NCBI GenBank assembly: GCA_949289265.1
Contig: CASENE010000058.1
Span: 1-64,000, forward strand
Source: an uncultured Bacteroides sp.
GTDB taxonomy: Bacteria > Bacteroidota > Bacteroidia > Bacteroidales > Bacteroidaceae
Direction: 5' to 3'
Length of the DNA stretch: 64,000 bases
Shown here: piece by piece, positions 8,796 to 16,327 of the stretch
Layout of the letters: each line of letters begins with the position of its first letter
Position numbering within the stretch: the stretch's first letter is position 1
The notes under the pieces: model-generated
What the model was told of the DNA's origin: nothing
What the model saw: the letters and a program-made list of their open reading frames with translations, nothing else
The model's database searches: none
Translations under genes and position numbers: made by a program

Positions 8796-9623
8796 TCAGC
8801 TTTCTGTAGATTCGGTGTCAGTAGATGTTTTCTGGTTTCTCAGGGCTTCTTCCACCCGGTTGGTCAGGTCGACGAACTGCTGCACGGACAGTTGTTCGGG
8901 GCGTTTGTCGAACAGGGCGTCTTGCGTCAGCGGACTGTCCTTGCCCACTATCGGCTTGATGGAGTTGCGCAGGGTCTTGCGCCGCTGGTTGAAGGTGGTC
9001 TTCACCACCAGCCGGAACAGCTTTTCGTCGCAGCCCAGGGCCTGGGTATCGTTGCGCGTCATGCGGATGACGGCGCTTTTCACCTTGGGCGGGGGATTGA
9101 ACACATGTTCGTGCACGGTGAAGAGATATTCCACGTGATACCAGGCCTGGATGAGCACGCTCAGGATGCCATAGGTCTTGCTGCCCGGCGCGGCGGCGAT
9201 GCGCTCGGCCACTTCTTTCTGAATCATGCCCGTGCAGCACGGTATGCGCTCTTTGTTGTCCAGCATCTTGAAGAATATCTGGCTGGAGATGTTATAGGGG
9301 TAGTTGCCGGTCAGCACGAAAGGTTGTCCGTCGAACAGGCGGTCGAGACGCATCTTCAGGAAGTCGTCTTCGATGAGGCCGTCCGTCTCCTCCAGTTGCG
9401 GAAAGGCGTTGCGCAGGTAGGCCACCGACTCGTAGTCCACCTCCACCACCTTGAGCGGGCGGTCCTTGCGGAGGAGAAACTGCGTCAGCACGCCCATGCC
9501 CGGCCCTACCTCGAGGATGGGCAACCCCGGGCAGGCGTCTACGGTGTCGGCAATGTCCTGCGCCACCTGCAGGTCTTTCAGGAAATGCTGTCCCAGAAAC
9601 TTCTTTGGCTTGACTGATTTCAT
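8796..9623 (-). CDS. rsmA: 16S rRNA (adenine-1518/1519-N6)-dimethyltransferase
   Basis: A 275-aa KsgA-type methyltransferase that dimethylates two adenines near the 3' end of 16S rRNA. The N-terminus KKFLGQHFL, the SAM loop LEVGPGMGVLT and the catalytic GNYPYNISS (a NLPYNIS variant) are visible, followed by the helical C-terminal rRNA-binding domain. It heads an operon with mgtE, a neighbour pair I know from other Bacteroides genomes. Its promoter overlaps that of the divergent gene at 9774. Confidence 0.95.
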   Translation of the reverse strand: MKSVKPKKFLGQHFLKDLQVAQDIADTVDACPGLPILEVGPGMGVLTQFLLRKDRPLKVVEVDYESVAYLRNAFPQLEETDGLIEDDFLKMRLDRLFDGQPFVLTGNYPYNISSQIFFKMLDNKERIPCCTGMIQKEVAERIAAAPGSKTYGILSVLIQAWYHVEYLFTVHEHVFNPPPKVKSAVIRMTRNDTQALGCDEKLFRLVVKTTFNQRRKTLRNSIKPIVGKDSPLTQDALFDKRPEQLSVQQFVDLTNRVEEALRNQKTSTDTESTES

Positions 9624-9640
9624 CTTTTTAAGATACGGAT

Positions 9641-9687
9641 TTTGTACGGCTGTTGTTTTGCGCTTATCTTTGCACCCCGCAAAGATA
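9641..9687. promoter_or_regulatory. Face-to-face promoters of rsmA and the UPF0104 gene
   Basis: On the plus strand TTTG at 9641-9644, a 20-nt spacer and TATCTTTG at 9665-9672 form a full Bacteroidetes promoter. On the minus strand TATCTTTG is read from 9687 to 9680. The two -7 boxes are the arms of one palindrome (TATCTTTGC, five bases, GCAAAGATA), so each initiation site lies inside the other promoter. Confidence 0.75.
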
Positions 9688-9773
9688 GCGTTATTTGGCC
9701 GGATTTGCCGTATCGGAGGCAGATAAAAATGTATGGGGCCTGCGCATCTGTGCCATTGTAAGGACGAACCCGA

Positions 9774-10760
9774 ATGAACAAGTTGTTGAAAGAAAGCCTG
9801 CGAGTGGTGCTCCCCCTAGCCCTGGGGGGCTTTGTCATGTATTGGGTCTACCGTGACTTCGACTTTGACCGCGTGGGGCAGGTCTTGCTGCACGGCACGT
9901 CGTGGGGCTGGATGATGCTGTCGCTCTTCTTCGGCGTGATGAGCCACGTCTTCCGCGGCTGGCGCTGGCGGCAGACCCTGGCGCCCCTGGGGGCCCGTCC
10001 GCGCAATGGCAACTGCGTGGATGCCATCTTTGTCTCCTATGCCGCCAATCTCGTCCTGCCCCGCGTGGGCGAAGTGTCGCGGTGCGGCATCCTGGCGCGC
10101 TACGACGGAGTCTCGTTTCCCAAGTCGCTGGGCACGGTGGTCACCGAACGCTTGCTGGACGGCGTGTGCATCCTGCTCATCACCGGCCTGACCTTTCTGT
10201 TGCAGATGCCCGTCTTCCTGCGTTTTTTTGAAGAGACAGGCACCAAGATACCCTCGCTGCTCCACCTGCTTTCGTCTCCCTGGTTCTACGTGTCGCTCTT
10301 TTCCGTGGCGGGCGTCCTGGCCCTGCTCTACTACCTGCTGCGCATGCTCTCCGTCTTCGAGCGCGTGAAGGGCGTTGCGCTCAACCTGTGGGAAGGCATC
10401 CTGTCCCTGCGTCGCGTGGGAAACGCCGGTCTGTTCATCTTTTACACCGTGGCCATCTGGGCCTGCTACTTCCTCCATTTCTACCTCACCTTCTTCTGTT
10501 TCGACTTCACCTCTTCGCTCAGCCTTCAGGCCGGTCTGGTGATGTTCGTGGGCGGCACGTTCGCCGTCATCGTCCCCACGCCCAACGGGGCCGGCCCCTG
10601 GCATTTTGCCGTCATCACCATGATGATGCTCTACGGCGTGAGCGATGCCGATGCCTCGATGTTCGCCCTCCTGGTGCATGGCATCCAGACCCTGCTGGTC
10701 ATCGTGCTGGGCGTCTACGGCTGGTTGCACGTCACGCTGGCCAACAAAAGGCGTGCGTGA
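9774..10760 (+). CDS. UPF0104 / lysylphosphatidylglycerol-synthase-type membrane protein
   Basis: A 328-aa integral membrane protein with about eight hydrophobic segments. The motifs RGWRWRQTL, NLVLPRVGEVSRCG and TPNGAGPWHF are typical of the flippase-like domain of MprF (PF03706). The cytosolic aminoacyl-transferase domain of MprF is missing, so it is a stand-alone transport-type domain, probably moving a lipid or lipid-linked substrate. The substrate is unknown. Its stop codon forms the first bases of a 22-nt repeat array. Confidence 0.85.
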   Translation: MNKLLKESLRVVLPLALGGFVMYWVYRDFDFDRVGQVLLHGTSWGWMMLSLFFGVMSHVFRGWRWRQTLAPLGARPRNGNCVDAIFVSYAANLVLPRVGEVSRCGILARYDGVSFPKSLGTVVTERLLDGVCILLITGLTFLLQMPVFLRFFEETGTKIPSLLHLLSSPWFYVSLFSVAGVLALLYYLLRMLSVFERVKGVALNLWEGILSLRRVGNAGLFIFYTVAIWACYFLHFYLTFFCFDFTSSLSLQAGLVMFVGGTFAVIVPTPNGAGPWHFAVITMMMLYGVSDADASMFALLVHGIQTLLVIVLGVYGWLHVTLANKRRA

Positions 10761-10824
10761 CATAGTGCGTATTAATGTCCGACATAGTGCGTATTAATGT
10801 CCGACGTTGTGCGTTATAATGTCC
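10759..10824 (+). repeat. Family B tandem array, copy 1 (three 22-nt units)
   Basis: Units start at 10759, 10781 and 10803. The first two are identical and begin GACATAGTGCG. Each has GACAT at one end and ATGTC at the other, a dyad. The first unit overlaps the last two bases of the preceding stop codon. A second copy in opposite orientation lies at 56320-56429. Confidence 0.88.
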
Positions 10825-10930
10825 GGCCCGGTGATATTTCAGCACGAAATCGCAACGTGATAAAGTCAGTTAAGCCCATTTCTGGCAAGGATGCTTCGTG
10901 TTTCTTTTGTCCTGAACTTCGTATCCCCCT

Positions 10931-11000
10931 CCAAGTTCGCCCCAAGTTCGTCCCAAGTTCGTCTCTGGTTCGTCCCTAAGAAGACGAACTTGGGACGAGG
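10931..11000 (+). repeat. 11-nt tandem repeats with an inverted copy
   Basis: CCAAGTTCGTC-like 11-mers begin at 10931, 10942, 10953 and 10964. The reverse complement GACGAACTTGG follows at 10983-10993. The stretch could fold as a hairpin. It lies in a 784-nt gap (10761-11544) where I see no convincing gene. Confidence 0.75.
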
Positions 11001-11149
11001 AAAGCCTGCGGGTAGGGGCAACCGGAAGCCAAGCGCCCTGAGGTCCGGCTCGTTCCGCCGTTGGGGCACTTCGGGGGTGGATGGTCGCACGGCTCTTGCA
11101 TTTTTCCATGAAAAAAAAGCTCTTTCTTGTTTTTCTATGAATATAATAT

Positions 11150-11157
11150 TAATTTTG
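11150..11157 (+). promoter_or_regulatory. Possible -7 box upstream of the 530-aa gene
   Basis: TAATTTTG matches TAnnTTTG. Transcription from here would give a leader of about 380 nt before the gene at 11545. Nothing else in 11001-11544 is clearly recognisable. Confidence 0.35.
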
Positions 11158-11544
11158 AGGCGCAAATCAGGATGCACACCATGTATCCTGAAGGAAAGTT
11201 ACATTACCTTAGGCAATTCGACACGGGCAGCCGCCCGCCGAGAAAGTAATGGGACGGCTCTCTTTCCTTGTTTACACTTACAAATTCATATCTGCGTCCC
11301 GTCTTGCAGAATAACTAAAAAACACCGGAGCGGCGAAAGCGTGTCCGGTGAAAGTTGTTTATGCAGATGGATTTGTTTTATAACGACAAGTGGAACAAGG
11401 CGAAACCACACGGATTTTTTTCTTCTACAAGCGTTGGCTCAAGGGCTGACACAACGGACTACAGCCATGCGCCAAAACCGCGTGGCCGCAGGAATGTTTT
11501 ATCCATAACCATATATTAATAAACCATTTAACACAGGCATAGGA

Positions 11545-13137
11545 ATGAAAAGGAACATCATCATAGGCATCGTGACCTTCCTGGTGTGCGGGGCGGTCAT
11601 AAGCACCTGCATGGACGACTGCTCGGCCCGGCAGGAGGGGAAGGCGCAGGAGAAGTTCTACGTCGCGCTGGACGAGGGGAAACTGGACGAAGCGCGCGAC
11701 ATGCTGCGCGACATGGAGGGCGACACGAAGTACCAATGCGCGGAGGCGCTCATCAAAGAGTGCATCGCCCAAGGAGACGTGGAGGGGGCCGTCAACGTGT
11801 ACGAACGGCTCACGCCCAACCATTGCTCCACCTACGAGATGCAATACAGCATGTACGGCCACGACGGCTATGAACGGAGGGTGACGAAGCTGCTGTATGA
11901 CGCCCTCATCGCGCACGACGACTTCGACAAGGCATGGGATTACCACGCCCTGGACTACGATGATCCCGACTATCCGGGCAATGCGCAGCAATATTCTGCC
12001 TACATGACCGACGTGTTGGTGCACTTGTGTCAGGCGGGACGGCAGGACGAGGCGCAACGAATCCTCGACACCAAAGGCCTGTGGTTTCAGAAGAACGTGG
12101 ACAACAGTGCCTACGCAGAAGAATACGCCAAGTACGCCTACCACGAAATGACGCGCCAGCTGCAGACCGTCATCAACAGCAACTACAACGCGGTACCATC
12201 ATCCGCCTCCGCCGGCAAGACCGAGCTGATGGAACAGAAGACCGTCCGCCCCATCTACCTGATGCCCGGCGACGTGTTGCGTTACCGCATCGAGGGGCAG
12301 CGACCCGTGACGGTGAATATTTGCAACGCCGACGCGCGCACTGTGCTGAAGCGCCATCGCCAGGCACGCGTGGACGACTCGCTTCGCGTGGACTACGCCG
12401 CCGTCTACCTGGTGGAGATTGTCCCCGGGCAGCGGCAGTACGTCACTGCCGACGTGTCCTTCACTCCCGCGCTCGGCACGCCCTCGTCGCGGCCTCGCGT
12501 TTTCTCCGAACAGGTGGCCTGCCGGAAGGGCGATTTCGGGGCCACTGGCGTGGAGGGCATCAAGATGACCAACCTGTTCCGCGAGCCGCGCAAGTTCACC
12601 CTGCGCGGGCAGCTGAAGTCCGCCTTCTCCGGCACGTCGCGCGCCATCGTCGCCGTGCAGGTGCCCCAGGGAGCCGAGGACATCCTCTACACCCTGCGCA
12701 TATCCACCAGCGAGCAGGCGCGCGCCGAGGACGGCAAGTTCAACGAAAACCTGATGCTTACCTACCGCCGCATCAACATCTTGGGCGTGCCCGTGTACGA
12801 AGGCAGCCGTTCTTCCGGCATCATTGCCTCGCTGCTCGACGACAACCGCCCCATACGCGAGGAAGATGCCTACTGCAACCTCTACGTCTTCCGCAACCAG
12901 GCCGATGCCCGCAAGTTCCAGGACGGCACCGCCTCGCCCGGCAAGCTGGACTACGACGTGGACTACTCCACCCTGGGCACCCAGTCGTGCAACGGCAGCA
13001 TACCAGCCAAAGGTACGAAAACCCTCTACCTGGGTTTTGAAAACGAGCGCATGCGCTACACCAACTATCTTTGGCTGGAGGCTGTAGCCGCCACCCCGTC
13101 CACAGAGTACTACACCTATAAATATGCCATCCGCTGA
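11545..13137 (+). CDS. Exported or membrane-anchored protein of unknown function
   Basis: A 530-aa protein with an N-terminal hydrophobic segment (residues 4-21), which serves as a signal or anchor. A Cys follows (STC) but the lipobox is poor. Residues of about 30-210 are helical and look like TPR/Sel1-type repeats (EGKLDEARDMLRDM, QGDVEGAVNVYERL, AGRQDEAQRIL). The rest is a long beta-rich region with no family I recognise. It precedes the AAA+ ATPase gene, but a promoter and a terminator-bearing leader separate them. Confidence 0.7.
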   Translation: MKRNIIIGIVTFLVCGAVISTCMDDCSARQEGKAQEKFYVALDEGKLDEARDMLRDMEGDTKYQCAEALIKECIAQGDVEGAVNVYERLTPNHCSTYEMQYSMYGHDGYERRVTKLLYDALIAHDDFDKAWDYHALDYDDPDYPGNAQQYSAYMTDVLVHLCQAGRQDEAQRILDTKGLWFQKNVDNSAYAEEYAKYAYHEMTRQLQTVINSNYNAVPSSASAGKTELMEQKTVRPIYLMPGDVLRYRIEGQRPVTVNICNADARTVLKRHRQARVDDSLRVDYAAVYLVEIVPGQRQYVTADVSFTPALGTPSSRPRVFSEQVACRKGDFGATGVEGIKMTNLFREPRKFTLRGQLKSAFSGTSRAIVAVQVPQGAEDILYTLRISTSEQARAEDGKFNENLMLTYRRINILGVPVYEGSRSSGIIASLLDDNRPIREEDAYCNLYVFRNQADARKFQDGTASPGKLDYDVDYSTLGTQSCNGSIPAKGTKTLYLGFENERMRYTNYLWLEAVAATPSTEYYTYKYAIR

Positions 13138-13234
13138 TCCGGTACCCCCCCTTACAGGAGCATCTTTTCAGAAGAAGCCGTGGTGTGGTGGCATTTTTTC
13201 TTGCAGATTATTTTTTAGTATCCGCAAACTTGCT

Positions 13235-13242
13235 TATCTTTG
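13235..13242 (+). promoter_or_regulatory. -7 box of the AAA+ ATPase transcript
   Basis: TATCTTTG matches TAnnTTTG. A T-rich stretch at 13211-13216 sits at the -33 position. The expected start is near 13249, giving a leader of about 300 nt. Confidence 0.6.
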
Positions 13243-13246
13243 CCGT

Positions 13247-13524
13247 GTCCGTCCGTTATTGGGCGGACATTTGACAGATATGAATCATAGCTTCGTTCAA
13301 AATCCAAAGAATCAACGTGCAACGTCTGGCGGGGGGATATAGCGTCCCGACGCCGTGAATCTCTGTTGTTGCATCGTGTTCTTTGGCATGTTGGACACCC
13401 TCCGGCGAGCCACGGGTATGGATTGCCCTGGCGGACGGGGCCGGAAAGCTCGGCATCTTTTCTGCCGCGGCGCGCATGGAGAGCGTGCCGGAGATTGGCG
13501 CATTCCTGACGGGGTGCGTTTTTT
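13247..13524 (+). ncRNA. Structured leader RNA ending in an intrinsic terminator
   Basis: At the 5' end, GTCCGTCC (13247-13254) pairs with GGGCGGAC (13261-13268). A compound hairpin lies near 13398-13440 (CCCTCCG with CGGACGGG, inner CCACGGG with CCCTGG). CGCATTCC-TGAC-GGGGTGCG at 13499-13518 is followed by six T (13519-13524). This terminator sits 22 nt before the ATPase start, so the region is either an attenuator/riboswitch-like leader or an independent small RNA. A 19-codon ORF at 13280-13339 could be a leader peptide. I recognise no known RNA family. Confidence 0.55.
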
Positions 13525-13546
13525 ATTCACTTTAATTTTAGAAGCT

Positions 13547-16225
13547 ATGATGAAAAACAAAAATAATACTCGAAATTTTGAATCCCAAGAATACGAACAT
13601 TTGTTAGAGGCTTTCCTGCAAGAGGAGGAAGGCGCGCGGCAGCCCGGTGTGTCTGTCGTCAGCTACAAGGGCGCCCTGTATGAGGTGCCCGCGCATGAGC
13701 GGAACGGACTGACGGCGAGCTTCTCCGGGCTCCGGCTGAACTGGGGGCGGCAGTCGTTTACACCGGAAAAGGGCGAGGCGGCGCGCTTCTTTGTCGGCAT
13801 GGAGAAGGAGGACACGGCGCTGTTTTCATTGTGTCTGGACGAGATAGCCTGTACGGACGACGAAGGCCTTTGTCCGGTGGCATTCTACCTTTACCGCGAA
13901 GGCGAGCCGAGGCCTCTGGCCGAGGGCATCGACAGCCTGATGACAGGGTATGACAGCAGGACGGATTTCACGGAGGCGGAGGGCGCGTTGAGCCCGGGCC
14001 GTTATTTCCTGTTGGCCGACGGACTGGCCGACGAGGGGGAACGGGCCGTGTTGCAGCCTTTGGGGAATTATCTTTACCTGCCGTTCGTGGTGATGGAGGC
14101 GGGCGATGCCTTGGCGCATCCTGTGGTGGAAGCGGCAGAGGCAACTCGTCCGGCCATAGAATTGCAGGCGGGGCTTTGCACGTCGGGCACGTTGGCCTTG
14201 TCGGTGGGCTTCCGGGACGACCTGCCTGTGGGGCAGGAGTTGGCGGCCCTCTGTTTTACCCAGGATTGGCGTGTGGCGGGGCAGGATGAACGCCTGCTTT
14301 CTGCCCGCAAGCGCGGAGAGCGGAGGCTGACGTTCCGTTTCCGGTCGGATTACATCTGGATGCCGGGACGTTATACGGTGGTTCTGAAGCACAACCGGGC
14401 GCCCTTTGCCGTCGTCGTTTTCGATTATAAGGGAGAGCCGCACAGCCCGGCTGCGTGGCGCACGCTGGCGGCAACGGACATGGAGGCAGTGTTGACCCGT
14501 GGTTTGGTGGCGGGCGATATGTGGCGGCGCACTAAGGACTTTGTGGGCATGGCCCGGCTGAGACCTCAGTTGGTGGAACTGGCCCGGACGAGCGGGTATA
14601 ATGCCTGTTGCCAGGAGTTGCAGTTACCCGAATTGCGGGAGAATGTCTATGCGGCTGTTTCTTCCGATATCCTTTTCCATGCCAAGCGGCTGGCTTATTG
14701 TTTGCCCAAGCTGTTGGGCTATTGCACCACGGAACGCAAGTCGGTGGACTGTGCCGAATGGGTGGAGCATGACTCGCCGGACGAATTGTTGGACGGGCGC
14801 ACGGGTTGCGCGTTTTCCTTATATAATATAACTGCGCTCTGCTCGGATAAGGGGCATGCTTGCCTGAAGGCGCTGGAAGAGGCTGTGGACAATACGTTCT
14901 TCTTCTGGACGCTGGCCCTCTGCGGTACGGAAGCGGAATTGGAGCGACTTTTTGCCTGTTCGCCTTTGCTGGCCGCTGCTGTCCGGCCGGAATACCGTTT
15001 CCGGTTGGAGCGTCCGTCGGTGGCGGAGACCGTCCACCTGTTTCAGCAAGAAATAAAGGAGACGGCCTATCGGCTGGATGCTGCTGCCGAGGACGAACTG
15101 GCCCGTCAGGTGGCAGCGCATCACGAGGCTGTCTGCCTTTGGGCGAAAGACGACCGCACGCGTTTTGTCTTGCGCGGGATGTTAGGGAGAGTGAAGCGGC
15201 GGGTGCGTCGGCAGTATGTGCCCGGCGGCAAGCTGACGCGGAATGAATGGACGGTGGTCAGGGCAGAAGACATCGGACTGGACGAATGGCTGGAGCGCTA
15301 TCAGGCGGACGTTTGTGCGGACAAAGCGGGCGCGGTGTCCGGCCGGGCCTTCGAGGAGAGCATGAGGGAACTGGATGCCATGGTAGGCCTAGCTTCGCTG
15401 AAAGAGGCGTTGAACACGACTTTCTGCCGGATGTGTTTCGACGAGCGGCGCCGCAGGCTGGGACTCTCCGTGAAAGATGCGTCTGTTCATCACATGGTCT
15501 TTACCGGCAATCCCGGCACGGGCAAGACCACCGTGGCCCGCTTGATGGGCAAGGTGTATCGTGCGCTGGGGCTGCTGTCCGACGGCGAGGTCATCGTGAC
15601 GGAGCGGCGTGAACTGGTAGGCGAGTACCTGGGACAGACCGAGGAGAAGATGAACGTCGTCCTGCAGAAGGCCCGTGGCAAAGTGCTCTTCATCGACGAG
15701 GCTTACAGCTTGTGCACCGATTCGGACGACCGTCGCGACTTTGGCAGACATGTCATCGAAGGGTTGCTGACTGTGCTTGCCCAACCGCATCCGGACATGC
15801 TGGTGGTGTTGGCCGGTTATCCCGAAGAGATGGAGCGCATGCTGCAGAGCAATCCGGGACTGAGCAGCCGTTTCCCCTATCATTTCCATTTTGACGATTA
15901 CAATGCCGACGAGCTGATGCAGATTGCCCGGCATGTGTTGGAGCAAGAAGATTACCGGCTGGCGCCTGAGGCGGAGGTTTTGTTGCGCGAAGCGGTGACC
16001 GATGCACTGACGCACAAAGACCGCTACTTTGCCAATGCCCGCTGGATCAAGACTTTTATTGCCTCGGGCGTGCTTCCGGCCATGGCGTGTCGTGTGATGC
16101 TCTCCGGCGAGACGGACAATAAAGATTTGTATTGCACGGTGGAGGACGCCGACATCCGGCAAGCCCTCCTTACGCAGAAGGTTCCGGTCGGGAAACAGCG
16201 TCCGCGCATCGGCTTTAAGGCATAA
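13547..16225 (+). CDS. CbbX/SpoVK-type AAA+ ATPase with a second, degenerate AAA domain
   Basis: I start the protein at the ATG at 13547 (892 aa), because the reading frame upstream lies in the leader RNA. The C-terminal domain (about 610-880) is a full CbbX-like AAA+ module: Walker A GNPGTGKT (654-661), Walker B VLFIDEA (713-719) and an arginine-finger-like SSRF near 775. Residues of about 450-525 repeat the second half of that module (GTEAELERLF..SPLL..YRF..E..YRL) but no Walker A precedes them, so this is a pseudo-ATPase domain. Residues 35-300 are beta-rich and of unknown fold. The substrate is unknown. Relatives remodel Rubisco (CbbX) or serve type VII secretion (EccA). Confidence 0.85.
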   Translation: MMKNKNNTRNFESQEYEHLLEAFLQEEEGARQPGVSVVSYKGALYEVPAHERNGLTASFSGLRLNWGRQSFTPEKGEAARFFVGMEKEDTALFSLCLDEIACTDDEGLCPVAFYLYREGEPRPLAEGIDSLMTGYDSRTDFTEAEGALSPGRYFLLADGLADEGERAVLQPLGNYLYLPFVVMEAGDALAHPVVEAAEATRPAIELQAGLCTSGTLALSVGFRDDLPVGQELAALCFTQDWRVAGQDERLLSARKRGERRLTFRFRSDYIWMPGRYTVVLKHNRAPFAVVVFDYKGEPHSPAAWRTLAATDMEAVLTRGLVAGDMWRRTKDFVGMARLRPQLVELARTSGYNACCQELQLPELRENVYAAVSSDILFHAKRLAYCLPKLLGYCTTERKSVDCAEWVEHDSPDELLDGRTGCAFSLYNITALCSDKGHACLKALEEAVDNTFFFWTLALCGTEAELERLFACSPLLAAAVRPEYRFRLERPSVAETVHLFQQEIKETAYRLDAAAEDELARQVAAHHEAVCLWAKDDRTRFVLRGMLGRVKRRVRRQYVPGGKLTRNEWTVVRAEDIGLDEWLERYQADVCADKAGAVSGRAFEESMRELDAMVGLASLKEALNTTFCRMCFDERRRRLGLSVKDASVHHMVFTGNPGTGKTTVARLMGKVYRALGLLSDGEVIVTERRELVGEYLGQTEEKMNVVLQKARGKVLFIDEAYSLCTDSDDRRDFGRHVIEGLLTVLAQPHPDMLVVLAGYPEEMERMLQSNPGLSSRFPYHFHFDDYNADELMQIARHVLEQEDYRLAPEAEVLLREAVTDALTHKDRYFANARWIKTFIASGVLPAMACRVMLSGETDNKDLYCTVEDADIRQALLTQKVPVGKQRPRIGFKA

Positions 16226-16283
16226 AAAGTCTTTCCCAAGGGAGAAAAGCGTCGCTTTGTTGGGAAAAAAACAAAGAAAGGAC

Positions 16284-16291
16284 TATATTTG
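16284..16291 (+). promoter_or_regulatory. -7 box of pepD
   Basis: TATATTTG matches TAnnTTTG and lies 36 nt before the chosen pepD start. A TTTG at 16256-16259 is slightly further upstream than ideal. Confidence 0.6.
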
Positions 16292-16327
16292 CGAAAACTA
16301 ACTTCACACTTAATACAAACAAAGACT

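Noticed and set aside
10891..11508. 205-codon plus-strand frame in the gap before the 530-aa gene
   Set aside because: It runs through the 11-nt repeats and a possible promoter, has no recognisable segment and no plausible start.
11361..11519. 52-codon ORF ending just before the 530-aa gene
   Set aside because: It has an ATG but no ribosome-binding site, no hydrophobic or domain-like pattern and an Arg/Pro-rich end typical of chance frames. It could be a leader peptide; I could not support it.
13247..13524. Leader as 6S RNA, RNase P RNA or SRP RNA
   Set aside because: It lacks the long closing stem with central bubble of 6S, the conserved P4 of RNase P and the GGAAG-type loop of SRP RNA.
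13355..13546. 64-codon upstream extension of the AAA+ protein
   Set aside because: This frame lies inside the structured leader and crosses the terminator hairpin. Cys/Arg/Gly-rich translation looks non-coding. The ATG at 13547 is a better start.
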